Shown: positions 6,579 to 13,971 of the stretch, in pieces | How positions within the stretch are numbered: the stretch's first letter is position 1 | Layout of the letters: each line of letters starts with the position of its first letter | NCBI GenBank assembly: GCA_900553415.1 | Contig: USDH01000004.1 | Span: 1 to 32,207, forward strand | DNA: 32,207 nucleotides | Direction: 5' to 3' | Origin: an uncultured Collinsella sp. | GTDB lineage: Bacteria > Actinomycetota > Coriobacteriia > Coriobacteriales > Coriobacteriaceae | Position numbers and translations under genes: made by a program | The notes under the pieces: model-generated | What the model was told of the DNA's origin: nothing | The model's input: only the letters and a program-made list of their open reading frames with translations | The model's database searches: none

Positions 6579-7271
6579 TTAGATGGCCGAGTCTTTGGGC
6601 AGCTCAAAGTAGTCGGGATGTAAGGCGATAACCGGGCCCTGTTCCTCGGGCATTAGATGCAAATGCGTCTCTGCCAGATAGCTCGCCGTGTCGGTATCGC
6701 CCTTCTTAATGGCCTCGAGAATCCGGCGATGCTGCCCACGGATCGGCTCCCAATCCAAATCCTGCGACACCATACGTAACCAGTTGTATCGCTCAAAATG
6801 CGTGTTGACGCTCTTCATCCAATCCCACAACATGTGGCGGCCGGCAATCTCAAAACATGTCTCGTGGAACAGGTTGTCCAGATCAAAAAAGCGACGCGTT
6901 TCGCTATGGTCGAGCGACTCGGACTCGGTAAGAATCTGCTCGAGCCGATGCTTTTGCTCGGGCGTGGCGGCAGAGCAGCATTTAATGAGCACGCTTCTCT
7001 CGAGTTTCTCGCGCAAGAAACAGGCGTTCTCGGCGCGCTCCATGCTGATTTTTGAGACATAGGTGCCGCTTTTGGGCCGTGTTTCCACCAGCTCTTGCTC
7101 ACGCAGGCGCACAAAGGACTCGCGAATGGGCGTGCGCCCGATTCCCGTCTCCTTTTCCAGACCAATCGCCGAAAGACGTGTGCCGGGTTTGAGCTCGGCA
7201 TAGATGATCTTGGAGCGCAATGCGTTGTATGCCTGATCTTGCAGGCTCTGATAAAGCTGATGTTGTTCCAT
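6579..7271 (-). CDS. GntR-family regulator of the FadR/FCD class
   Basis: 230 aa. GAGGG lies 6 nt before ATG 7271. The N-terminal winged helix spans about residues 8-75 (ALRSKIIYAELKPGTRLS, then GIGRTPIRESFVRLREQELV). The C-terminal all-helical FCD ligand domain spans about 80-215, with the Asp/His residues that usually hold a metal (FDLDNLFHETC, GQHRRILEAI, ETHLHL). Many FCD regulators sense sugar acids such as uronates, and this gene sits between kdgA and kduD, so it may report on galacturonate or KDG. Its own target is not evident; no clear GntR-type palindrome was found in the 442 nt upstream. It is convergent with kdgA. Confidence 0.88.
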   Translation of the reverse strand: MEQHQLYQSLQDQAYNALRSKIIYAELKPGTRLSAIGLEKETGIGRTPIRESFVRLREQELVETRPKSGTYVSKISMERAENACFLREKLERSVLIKCCSAATPEQKHRLEQILTESESLDHSETRRFFDLDNLFHETCFEIAGRHMLWDWMKSVNTHFERYNWLRMVSQDLDWEPIRGQHRRILEAIKKGDTDTASYLAETHLHLMPEEQGPVIALHPDYFELPKDSAI

Positions 7272-7341
7272 AAAGCCCTCGGATGAAGCTCACGGTTTGT
7301 CGAATTTCACCACGTAATACTATCGCATCCCCCATACCCTC

Positions 7342-7356
7342 AGTTGCGGTGAAATA
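7342..7356. repeat. TTGCGGTGAAATA repeat, solitary half
   Basis: AGTTGCGGTGAAATA matches one arm of the palindromes at 6499-6563 and 11662-11728, but no complementary arm is found nearby. It lies about 70 nt upstream of the GntR gene start. Confidence 0.55.
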
Positions 7357-7623
7357 AGGGCCGCTGGCACCCATGCACAACTTAGATGGCTTTGACGTGA
7401 CCAGACGTGACCACCGCTATCTCGGCGCTGATCTTAGGCAACGTCGCCGGCATCGCCAGTAAGTTGTTCACCCGGCACTTTGCGCGCGCCGCGTTTGAAA
7501 AGTAGCACTACGCGCGGGGCCAACGGGCAGCCCGTGCCCACTTGTCTCTCGAGCTTGCCCTCCTCGATCAGGACAATCGTGCCGTCCGCACAGCAGGGCG
7601 AGTTCACCGTTTACCTTTTAAAA

Positions 7624-7635
7624 GTGAACGTTCAC
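7624..7635. promoter_or_regulatory. Operator GTGAACGTTCAC upstream of kduD
   Basis: Perfect 12-bp palindrome with a central CG, typical of LacI-family operators. The same 12-mer occurs at 21748, 26659 and 26697, always before uronate genes. It lies about 43 nt upstream of a possible -10 (TATACT, 7678-7683). Confidence 0.75.
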
Positions 7636-7713
7636 CTATTTTTCGGAGAATGGGAGGGTTTATTACCCTACTTCACATATACTGAGCTTGTACGAAAAGC
7701 AAGACTTATATAG

Positions 7714-7725
7714 ATGAACGTTTCT
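7714..7725. promoter_or_regulatory. Degenerate second operator before kduD
   Basis: ATGAACGTTTCT keeps the AACGTT core of GTGAACGTTCAC. It lies 15 nt before the kduD start and 30 nt downstream of the TATACT element, where a bound repressor would block elongation. Its ATG is in frame with kduD but belongs to the operator. Confidence 0.5.
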
Positions 7726-7740
7726 TTTGGAAGGATTGCT

Positions 7741-8550
7741 ATGTCTGATCTTATGGACAGCTTCCGCCTGGACGGCAAGGTCGCGCTCGTGACCGGCGCC
7801 ACCTATGGCATCGGCATGGCCATGGCCGAGGCACTCGGCGAAGCCGGCGCCAGGATCGCCTTTAACGCCCGTCACGCCGACAAGGTCGCCGAGGCCGAGA
7901 AGCACTACCGCGAGCTGGGCTTTGATGCTCACGGCTATGTTGCCGACGTCACCGACGAGGCCGTCGTCGCCGAGCTCATCGCCAAGATCGAGGCCGATTT
8001 TGGCACCACGCCCGACATTCTGGTCAACAACGCCGGCGTCATCCAGCGCACCCCGATGCTCGACATGAGCGCCGAGGACTTCCGTCGCGTCGTCGACATC
8101 GACCTCAATGCCCCGTTCATCGTGTCCAAGGCCTGCCTGCCGGGCATGATCGCCAAGGGTCACGGCAAGATCATCAATATCTGCTCCATGATGAGCGAGC
8201 TGGGCCGCGAGACCATCGCCGGCTATGCCGCCGCCAAGGGCGGACTCAAGATGCTCACCAAGAACATCTGCTCCGAGTTTGGCGAGGCCAATATCCAGTG
8301 CAACGGCATTGGGCCCGGCTACATCGCCACGCCGCAGACCGCACCGCTGCGCGAGACGCAGCCCGACGGCAGCCGCCACCCGTTTGACCAGTTCATCATT
8401 GCCAAGACGCCGGCCGCCCGTTGGGGCACGCCCGAGGACCTGAAGGGCCCCGCCGTGTTCCTGGCTTCCGACGCATCGAACTTCGTCAACGGGCACATTC
8501 TGTACGTGGACGGCGGCATCCTCGCCTACATCGGCAAACAGCCGCAATAG
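7741..8550 (+). CDS. kduD: KduD-type short-chain dehydrogenase (2-dehydro-3-deoxy-D-gluconate 5-dehydrogenase)
   Basis: 269 aa, cytoplasmic NAD(P)-dependent SDR. GGAAGGA lies 7 nt before ATG 7741. The nucleotide-binding TGATYGIG (18-25), NNAG (96-99) and the catalytic Ser149, Tyr162 and Lys166 (GYAAAKGG) are all present. KduD reduces 2,5-diketo-3-deoxygluconate (from unsaturated uronate) to KDG. The neighbours decide between KduD and the similar gluconate 5-dehydrogenases: an isomerase gene follows directly and KDG kinase/aldolase genes lie upstream. Two GTGAACGTT-type operators precede it, so it is probably controlled with the symporter and uxaCBA. Confidence 0.85.
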   Translation: MSDLMDSFRLDGKVALVTGATYGIGMAMAEALGEAGARIAFNARHADKVAEAEKHYRELGFDAHGYVADVTDEAVVAELIAKIEADFGTTPDILVNNAGVIQRTPMLDMSAEDFRRVVDIDLNAPFIVSKACLPGMIAKGHGKIINICSMMSELGRETIAGYAAAKGGLKMLTKNICSEFGEANIQCNGIGPGYIATPQTAPLRETQPDGSRHPFDQFIIAKTPAARWGTPEDLKGPAVFLASDASNFVNGHILYVDGGILAYIGKQPQ

Positions 8551-8559
8551 GCTGCGGCC

Positions 8560-8651
8560 GCGCGGAGCACGGCACCTTGGCGCTCAAACCGTCGCTCGCG
8601 TACCGAAGTACGCTTCGCTCCTCTTTCACGCCAATCTGCCGCACTCCGCGC
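8560..8651. repeat. 92-bp imperfect palindrome between kduD and the isomerase gene
   Basis: GCGCGGAG (8560-8567) pairs with CTCCGCGC (8644-8651). Inside are GGCA/TGCC, GGCG/CGCC and GCGTA/TACGC pairs in register, around a GTAC-cgaa-GTAC centre. The spacer (8551-8816) has no gene. It may be an RNA structure between the two cistrons or a decayed inserted repeat. Confidence 0.6.
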
Positions 8652-8816
8652 GCCCTCGCCACCGTCACGCACCAGCCAACACAGGCGCTTCGGTTTGTGC
8701 GGAACTCGCGACAGACCTTATCGTCCACCGCCCGCAAAACCAACTTCGGGTTGGATTAGCCGCCGCCCGCGAGCAGAAACAAAAAATGAAAACAATTGGT
8801 AGAAAGGTTAACTCAA

Positions 8817-9458
8817 ATGAAGATTGCTCTGATCAACGAGAACTCTCAGAACTCCAAGAACCCTATGATCGAGGCTGCCCTTAAGAAGGTTGTCGAGCCC
8901 ATGGGGCACACCGTCTTTAACTATGGCATGTATGCCGACGCCGACTCCAAGCCCCTCACCTACGTGCAGAACGGCATTCTTGCCGCCGTGCTGCTCAACT
9001 CCGGCGCTGCCGACTACGTCGTGACCGGTTGCGGCACCGGCGAGGGCGCCATGCTCGCCTGCAACTCCTTCCCCGGCGTGCTGTGCGGCCATGTTGCCGA
9101 CCCGCTGGATGCCTACACCTTTGCCCAGGTCAACGATGGCAATGCCGTCGCCATGCCCTTCGCCCTCAAGAACGGCTGGGGCCAGGAGCTCAACCTCGAG
9201 TACACCTTCGAGAAGCTCTTTGGCTTTGGCTCGGGCAACGGCTACCCCGCCGAGCGCGTTGAGCCCGAGCAGCGCAACAAGAAGATCCTCGACGGCGTGC
9301 GCGCTGTGACCATGCGTCCGCTCGTCGACGTCCTGGGCGAGATCGATCAGGATCTGGTGAAGGGCGCCCTCGCTGGTGAGCACTTCCAGGAGTACTTCTT
9401 TGCCAACGCCACCGACGAGGCCATCATCGCCAAGGTCAAGGAGATCTTGGGCCTGTAA
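8817..9458 (+). CDS. dhuI: RpiB/LacAB-family sugar isomerase, likely the unsaturated-uronate isomerase (DhuI/KduI role)
   Basis: 213 aa from ATG 8817, the first ATG of the family N-terminus (MKIALINENSQNSK). A short AAGG precedes it at 11 nt, so the ribosome site is weak. The RpiB-family signature GCGTGEG is at 71-77, with Cys72 in the active-site position. The protein is longer than ordinary RpiB (about 150 aa), with a C-terminal extension after about residue 140. A streptococcal RpiB-family enzyme, DhuI, isomerises 4-deoxy-5-hexosulose uronate next to the SDR DhuD. The same pairing with KduD here, and no cupin-type KduI in the window, make that the best guess. A pentose or galactose phosphate isomerase is less likely from context. 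Confidence 0.72.
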   Translation: MKIALINENSQNSKNPMIEAALKKVVEPMGHTVFNYGMYADADSKPLTYVQNGILAAVLLNSGAADYVVTGCGTGEGAMLACNSFPGVLCGHVADPLDAYTFAQVNDGNAVAMPFALKNGWGQELNLEYTFEKLFGFGSGNGYPAERVEPEQRNKKILDGVRAVTMRPLVDVLGEIDQDLVKGALAGEHFQEYFFANATDEAIIAKVKEILGL

Positions 9459-9500
9459 TAAGGCCCACGGGGCGCACCGACCCCCAACAAACCGCCAGAC

Positions 9501-9540
9501 AAAAGGCGCCGCGACGATCCATGTGTCGCGGCGCCTTTTT
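9501..9540. terminator. Bidirectional terminator between the isomerase and OYE genes
   Basis: Stem AAAAGGCGCCGCGAC (9501-9515) with GTCGCGGCGCCTTTT (9525-9539), 9-nt loop, T-run on the plus strand and also on the minus strand. It lies between convergent genes and can serve both. Confidence 0.92.
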
Positions 9541-9596
9541 AGATTGGCTATCGCTTGAGTCACCGCAAGGCGGCCGCTCCCCTATTTGCCAAGAGC

Positions 9597-11546
9597 CTAC
9601 AGCTCGCAGGCGACCTTGTAGCCGTCGCCGATGGCGTCGCGGATGTTGCCGCACTTCTGGGCATCGCCCAGCACGTGGGTGGCAACGCCGGCAGCGACAA
9701 GGTCGTCTGCCAGCTTGGTATTGGGACGATAGCCCATGGCAAGCACCAGCGTATCGGCATCGGCGATGGTGTGGATCTCGCCATCCTTTTCGTAACTGAT
9801 GGTGTCCTCGGTAATCTCGGTCACCTTGGCCTCGGTCAGCACGTGAACGCCCTTGGAAAGCATACGCGTGATGAGGACCGCGCGACCGGCGCCGCCCTCG
9901 TTGGCGGCGAGCGTCTTGGTCATCTCGATAACGGTGACGTCGCGGTTTGCCGGCGACAGATCGTTGACCAACGGGGCCAGGTAATCGGCCGTCTCGCAGC
10001 CAACGGTGCCGCCGCCCACAATGACAATCTTCTTGCCCGGGAAAGCCTTGCCGCCCAGCAGGTCATCAGCCGTCATGACCTGCTTAAAGCCCTGCATAAA
10101 GGCCGGGGCGATGGGTTCGGCGCCATAGGCCAGGACAACCTCGTAACCCGCGTAGTCGCGCTGGATGTCCTCGGCGGTCAGCTCGGTACCAAAGACGCAT
10201 GTGACGCCGGCCTCGGCCAGGCGACGGTACTGATACTTGATCACGCGCGTGAGCTCCTGCTTTGCCGGCGGAACGGCCGCGATGCGCATCTCGCCGCCCG
10301 GCTCGTCCTGCTTATCCACGAGCACCACGTTGTGGCCGCGCTTGGCGGCAATGTAGGCTGCCTCCATGCCCGCAGGACCGGCGCCCACAACGAGCACGTT
10401 CTTGGCCTCGGCGGCAGGCTCATAGCCGGCCTCGTCGCGCTCCACGTCCGGGTTGACGGTGCAGGAGATGCGCTTGCCAAACATGATGCCGTTCAGGCAG
10501 CGCAGGCAGCCGATGCAGGGACGGATCTCGTCGGCGTTGCCGGCAGCCGCCTTGTTGCAGAACTCGGCATCGCACAGATTGGCACGGCCCATCATGCAGA
10601 TGTCGGCGGCGCCGTCCTCGATCAGTTCCTCGGCAATCCATGCCTCGTTAATGCGGCCGACCGTGGCAACGGGAATGTTGACGTGCTTTTTGATCTCGCG
10701 CGAGCAGGCGGCGTGCGAGGCCTGCTGCGTGCCGGCGGCGGGAATGGCGGAGCCGCGCTTGATGGTAGTGCCGCCCGACACGTGGATCATGTCGACGCCG
10801 GCCTTCTCCAAGCGACGCGAGACATAGATCATGTCGTTGAGGGTCAGGCCGCCATCGGTGTACTCGTCGCCCGAGATACGGACGTCGATGATGAAGTCCT
10901 TGCCGCAGCGCTCGCGAATCTCGGCGATGACCTCGAGCAGGAAGCGCATGCGGGCGTCGAGCGAGCCACCGTACTCGTCGGTGCGCTTGTTATAGAGCGG
11001 GGTCAAAAAGCCGCCGAGCATGCCGTGGGCGTGTGCCGCATGGACCTCGACGCCGTCGACACCGGCCTTCTGCATGCGCACAGCAGCGTCACCAAACTGA
11101 TGCGTGAGCTCGTGGATCTCATCGACCGTGATGGGGCGCGGCGCCTCGCGGGCATAGGACGGGCCCACAAAGGACGGAGCGATCAGGCGCGGCGTGCCCG
11201 GAATGTTAAAGGCCATGTAGGCGGGGTGGAAGAGCTGCGGCATGATCTTGCAGCCATACTCGTGGACGGCCGCGGCGAGCTTTTCCCAGCCAGGGATAAA
11301 CGTGTCGTCGTAGCAGCACATGTCACCCGGTAGATAGGTATAGGTGGGCTCGACCGTCACGACCTCGGTGATGATGAGGCCCACGCCGCCCTTGGCGCGG
11401 GCACGGTAATGATCGACCAAGTCGTCGGTCACATAGCCGTGATCGGCCAGGTTGGTAGATACCGGCGGCATAAAGACGCGGTTCTTGACCTCGGTCGTAC
11501 CGACCTTGATCGGGCTAAAGAGCATCGGGTAGGCGGAAGACTCCAT
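9597..11546 (-). CDS. Old-Yellow-Enzyme/Fe-S flavoprotein reductase (2,4-dienoyl-CoA reductase/2-enoate reductase type)
   Basis: 649 aa. AAGGAA stands 7 nt before ATG 11546. The order is an FMN-binding TIM barrel (about 1-335), a 4Fe-4S motif (Cys344, 347, 350 and 362), then FAD and NAD(P) folds (GAGPAG at 388-393, GGGTVG at 511-516), as in FadH, 2-enoate reductases and BaiCD/BaiH of gut bacteria. Such enzymes reduce activated C=C bonds. The stretch HAAHAHGMLGGFLTPLYNKR has Met where the catalytic Tyr (HGY) usually stands, so the proton donor may differ. The substrate is unknown. It is the last of four same-strand genes starting with the GH105 hydrolase, so an unsaturated compound released from plant wall material is possible but unproven. 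Confidence 0.85.
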   Translation of the reverse strand: MESSAYPMLFSPIKVGTTEVKNRVFMPPVSTNLADHGYVTDDLVDHYRARAKGGVGLIITEVVTVEPTYTYLPGDMCCYDDTFIPGWEKLAAAVHEYGCKIMPQLFHPAYMAFNIPGTPRLIAPSFVGPSYAREAPRPITVDEIHELTHQFGDAAVRMQKAGVDGVEVHAAHAHGMLGGFLTPLYNKRTDEYGGSLDARMRFLLEVIAEIRERCGKDFIIDVRISGDEYTDGGLTLNDMIYVSRRLEKAGVDMIHVSGGTTIKRGSAIPAAGTQQASHAACSREIKKHVNIPVATVGRINEAWIAEELIEDGAADICMMGRANLCDAEFCNKAAAGNADEIRPCIGCLRCLNGIMFGKRISCTVNPDVERDEAGYEPAAEAKNVLVVGAGPAGMEAAYIAAKRGHNVVLVDKQDEPGGEMRIAAVPPAKQELTRVIKYQYRRLAEAGVTCVFGTELTAEDIQRDYAGYEVVLAYGAEPIAPAFMQGFKQVMTADDLLGGKAFPGKKIVIVGGGTVGCETADYLAPLVNDLSPANRDVTVIEMTKTLAANEGGAGRAVLITRMLSKGVHVLTEAKVTEITEDTISYEKDGEIHTIADADTLVLAMGYRPNTKLADDLVAAGVATHVLGDAQKCGNIRDAIGDGYKVACEL

Positions 11547-11661
11547 ACAGGGTTCCTTTCGTTTGAGCCGCTCGGCGGCAGTTGCTAACGTACTTATCGT
11601 ATCAGCAACTGCGCTGTACCCGACCGTACACGCTCCCCCGGCTTTTACTCAGCCCACAAAA

Positions 11662-11728
11662 AGTTGCGGTGGAATACGGAGTAGATAAGGCCTTTGACAG
11701 CCAAAACAGTCCGTATTCCACCGCAACT
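11662..11728. repeat. TTGCGGTGAAATA palindromic repeat, copy 2 (perfect)
   Basis: AGTTGCGGTGGAATACGGA (11662-11680) pairs exactly with 11710-11728 over 19 bp; the loop is 29 nt. It shares arm sequence and the loop piece CAAAACAGTCC with the copy at 6499-6563. It lies in the 197-nt spacer between the GltD-like gene and the OYE gene. The rest of the spacer shows no gene. Confidence 0.75.
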
Positions 11729-11743
11729 GATGGGCGGGGTGGG

Positions 11744-12961
11744 TTAGAGGCCCAGATAGCTGGTCATGCCTTCGACGGCGAGCTTGGCGCCGGCTACGGC
11801 ATGGACCACGGTGAGCGGGCCGTTGACCACGTCGCCGGCGGCAAAGACGCCAGGCACGGTGGTCATGCCGCACTCATCGACCGAAAGAAGACCGCGATGG
11901 TCGGTCTCCAGACCGCCCGTCGTAAGCACCAGTTTGTCCTTGGGCACCTGCGAGGCCGCAATCACAACCGTGTCGGCGGGCACATGGTCAAGTTCTTCCT
12001 CGTAGCCCACCACGTTGTCGCCCTCGTCAAAGATAGCCGTCTCGAAAACCGGACCGTTATCGTCGATGGCGCAAATCGCCTTGCCGCGCACGATCTCGGC
12101 ACCGTCAAGCTCGGTCAGCTCCACCTCGTCATCGATGGCCGAGATATGGCGCGATCGGGCATACACGGTAACCTTGCGAGCGCCCGAGCGCAGAGCCGTA
12201 CGGGCAACATCCATGGCCACGTTGCCGGCGCCGATAACCGCCACGTTCTGACCGATCGCCACGCTCGTGGGATCGACTAGGTAATCGATACCAAACAGTA
12301 CGTTGCCACGCGACTCGCCGGGAATACCCAGCTTGCGGGCGCGCCAGGTACCGGTACCGACAAAGACCGCATCGTAGCCGTCGCGCAACAGGTCGTCGAT
12401 ATGCAGCGCGCCGCCAATGGTGGTCGAGGGACGGACGCGTACGCCAAGCGAGCACATCACGTGACGGTACTTTTGCACGAGAGCACGGGGCAGGCGAAAC
12501 TCGGGGATGCCGTACTCCAGCACGCCGCCGATCTCGGGGCGTTGCTCAAACACCGTGACGGCACAGCCCAGCTGGGCCATCTTAATGGCCACGGTAATGC
12601 CGGCAGGACCGGAACCGACCACGGCAACCTGCTTGCCGCACGACGGCGCGGGCTTCCACTCCTTACGGTCCAAATATGCCGTCGAGATATAGTTCTCGAT
12701 ACTCGAAAAATGCACCGGTGCGCCCTTGCGGCCCTGAATGCACGCGCCCTCGCACTGGCCCGAATGGTTGCAGATCATGGAGCAGACCGCGCTCATGGGG
12801 TTGTTCTGGAACAGCAGCTCACCTGCCTCTTCCAGACGACGCTGCTTGAACAAGTCAATGACCTGCGGAATAGGCGTCTGCACCGGGCAGCCTTTAAGCT
12901 GGCAGAACGCCCTTTTGCAACCTAGGCAACGATTCGCCTCTTCGACAATGTGGATAGCCAC
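11744..12961 (-). CDS. GltD-like NAD(P)/FAD oxidoreductase with two N-terminal Fe-S motifs
   Basis: 405 aa from GTG 12961, preferred because AGGGGAG lies 4 nt before it; a TTG at 12988 in frame has no site. The N-terminus has Cys12, 15, 20 and 25 (RCLGCKRAFC, GCPVQ) and a second set at about 60-74 (CSMICNHSGQCEGAC), typical of two 4Fe-4S clusters in glutamate synthase small-subunit-like proteins. FAD (GSGPAG, about 116) and NAD(P) (GAGNVAMD) folds follow. GltD-like proteins pass electrons from NAD(P)H to a partner. No glutamate synthase large subunit is present, and it lies beside an OYE-type flavoprotein, so it may serve as that enzyme's electron partner or as a stand-alone oxidoreductase. 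Its physiological role is unknown. Confidence 0.82.
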   Translation of the reverse strand: MAIHIVEEANRCLGCKRAFCQLKGCPVQTPIPQVIDLFKQRRLEEAGELLFQNNPMSAVCSMICNHSGQCEGACIQGRKGAPVHFSSIENYISTAYLDRKEWKPAPSCGKQVAVVGSGPAGITVAIKMAQLGCAVTVFEQRPEIGGVLEYGIPEFRLPRALVQKYRHVMCSLGVRVRPSTTIGGALHIDDLLRDGYDAVFVGTGTWRARKLGIPGESRGNVLFGIDYLVDPTSVAIGQNVAVIGAGNVAMDVARTALRSGARKVTVYARSRHISAIDDEVELTELDGAEIVRGKAICAIDDNGPVFETAIFDEGDNVVGYEEELDHVPADTVVIAASQVPKDKLVLTTGGLETDHRGLLSVDECGMTTVPGVFAAGDVVNGPLTVVHAVAGAKLAVEGMTSYLGL

Positions 12962-13064
12962 GCAACTCCCCTTTTTGATGTAATCCAATGAGGCGACGAT
13001 AAAAACCCTTCACCGCCGCCCCCAGTCAAGCAAACTCAATATGCCGCCACGGCAAAAGCCAATG

Positions 13065-13970
13065 CTATATCTCGCGATGCGGAGCCCCGCAGCGAGCGGA
13101 CATGCGCTCGAGTGTCGCCAGGCAGCTAGCCGCCGTCGCCGGCACGCTGTTCTCGACCACACAAGGAATCCCCGAACAGGCGGCAGCCGCCCAGGCCACC
13201 ACGGGCTCAAAGTCATAGCGGCCCGTCTCGCCCACGCCGTGGCACACCAGGCGAGAACCCGTACCATCGCACCAGCCGGCTTCGTCCTCGTTGTCGACGA
13301 CCTCAAAATCCTTGGCGTGCAGCACGCGAATCTTACTGCCGCATAAGTAGAGCATACGCGCGGTGATTTCCTGCGCCTCGCCAACGACGCTGGGATGCAG
13401 CAGCGACACCGGGTCGTAGATCACGCCGAGCGCCGGGCTCGGGACGCGCTCCAGCACCTCACGGCAGCGATCTGGCGTGTTGACCGTCTCGTTCCAGCCG
13501 GGCTCGATCAGTATTTGCCCACCCACGGCCTCGGCGCACTCGCAGACGCGCGCGAGTCCATCCATAAACGCATCGAGTGCCTCGTCGGTCATACGGTCGT
13601 CAGCAACGCAGTTCTGCGCATTGGGACGACCGGTCTCGGTGCCAACCGGACAGCCGCCGAGCATCTGAGCAAAGTTCAAGCACGCCTCGTACTCGGCAAA
13701 GTTATCCGTGAGCTGTTGTCGATCGGGCGTCGCCAGATTCTTATAACAGCCGAGCACGGCGACCGAAACGCCCGCCTCATCGAGCACCGCACGCAAATGC
13801 TCGGCGAGCTCGCGGGTCAGACCGCATCGATCGATTCCCATTGATGCGTAGAGCACCTTGCTCGGCAGCTGAATGCACGAAAAGCCCAGCTCTCCTGCCA
13901 TGCGAATGCGTTCCTCGACGGTCCCCTGCGGAAGGTCGTGTAAACGCACGCCCGGAGTAATGGCCCCCAC
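13065..13970 (-). CDS. Xylose-isomerase-like TIM-barrel sugar isomerase/epimerase
   Basis: About 301 aa. The start is uncertain: GTG 13970 has AAGGGG 10 nt upstream and lies one base past the GH105 stop codon, so translational coupling is likely; ATG 13994 (overlapping GH105) has no site. The AP-endonuclease-2/xylose-isomerase-like fold shows the four expected metal ligands in order: Glu in ILIEPGW, Asp in IYDPVSLL, His in VLHAKDFE and Glu in CVVENS. The family interconverts keto and aldo sugars or epimerises them. In this operon it could act on a sugar freed from rhamnogalacturonan, such as a rhamnose or galacturonate derivative, but the substrate cannot be read from sequence. Confidence 0.78.
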   Translation of the reverse strand: MGAITPGVRLHDLPQGTVEERIRMAGELGFSCIQLPSKVLYASMGIDRCGLTRELAEHLRAVLDEAGVSVAVLGCYKNLATPDRQQLTDNFAEYEACLNFAQMLGGCPVGTETGRPNAQNCVADDRMTDEALDAFMDGLARVCECAEAVGGQILIEPGWNETVNTPDRCREVLERVPSPALGVIYDPVSLLHPSVVGEAQEITARMLYLCGSKIRVLHAKDFEVVDNEDEAGWCDGTGSRLVCHGVGETGRYDFEPVVAWAAAACSGIPCVVENSVPATAASCLATLERMSARCGAPHREI

Positions 13971-13971
13971 G

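Larger units (their letters stand above)
7272..7740. other. Intergenic region between the GntR gene and kduD
   Basis: About 470 nt with no convincing gene. It holds a half copy of the TTGCGGTGAAATA repeat (7342-7356), the GTGAACGTTCAC operator (7624-7635), a TATACT -10-like element (7678-7683) and a second, degenerate operator (7714-7725). A minus-strand frame from GTG 7607 to TAA 7434 (57 codons, reading VNSPCCADGTIVLIEEGK and onward) has a weak AAAGG upstream. I recognise no family in it; it may be a remnant or chance. Confidence 0.5.

Noticed and set aside
7434..7607. A 57-codon minus-strand ORF from GTG 7607
   Set aside because: No known family, weak ribosome site, and located next to operators; noted in the spacer description but not called as a gene.
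9555..11333. A 592-codon plus-strand frame opposite the OYE flavoprotein
   Set aside because: The minus-strand protein has full FMN, Fe-S and FAD motifs; the opposite frame is a codon-bias mirror with no domain.
12962..12988. TTG start for the GltD-like protein at 12988
   Set aside because: No Shine-Dalgarno precedes it, whereas AGGGGAG lies 4 nt before GTG 12961.
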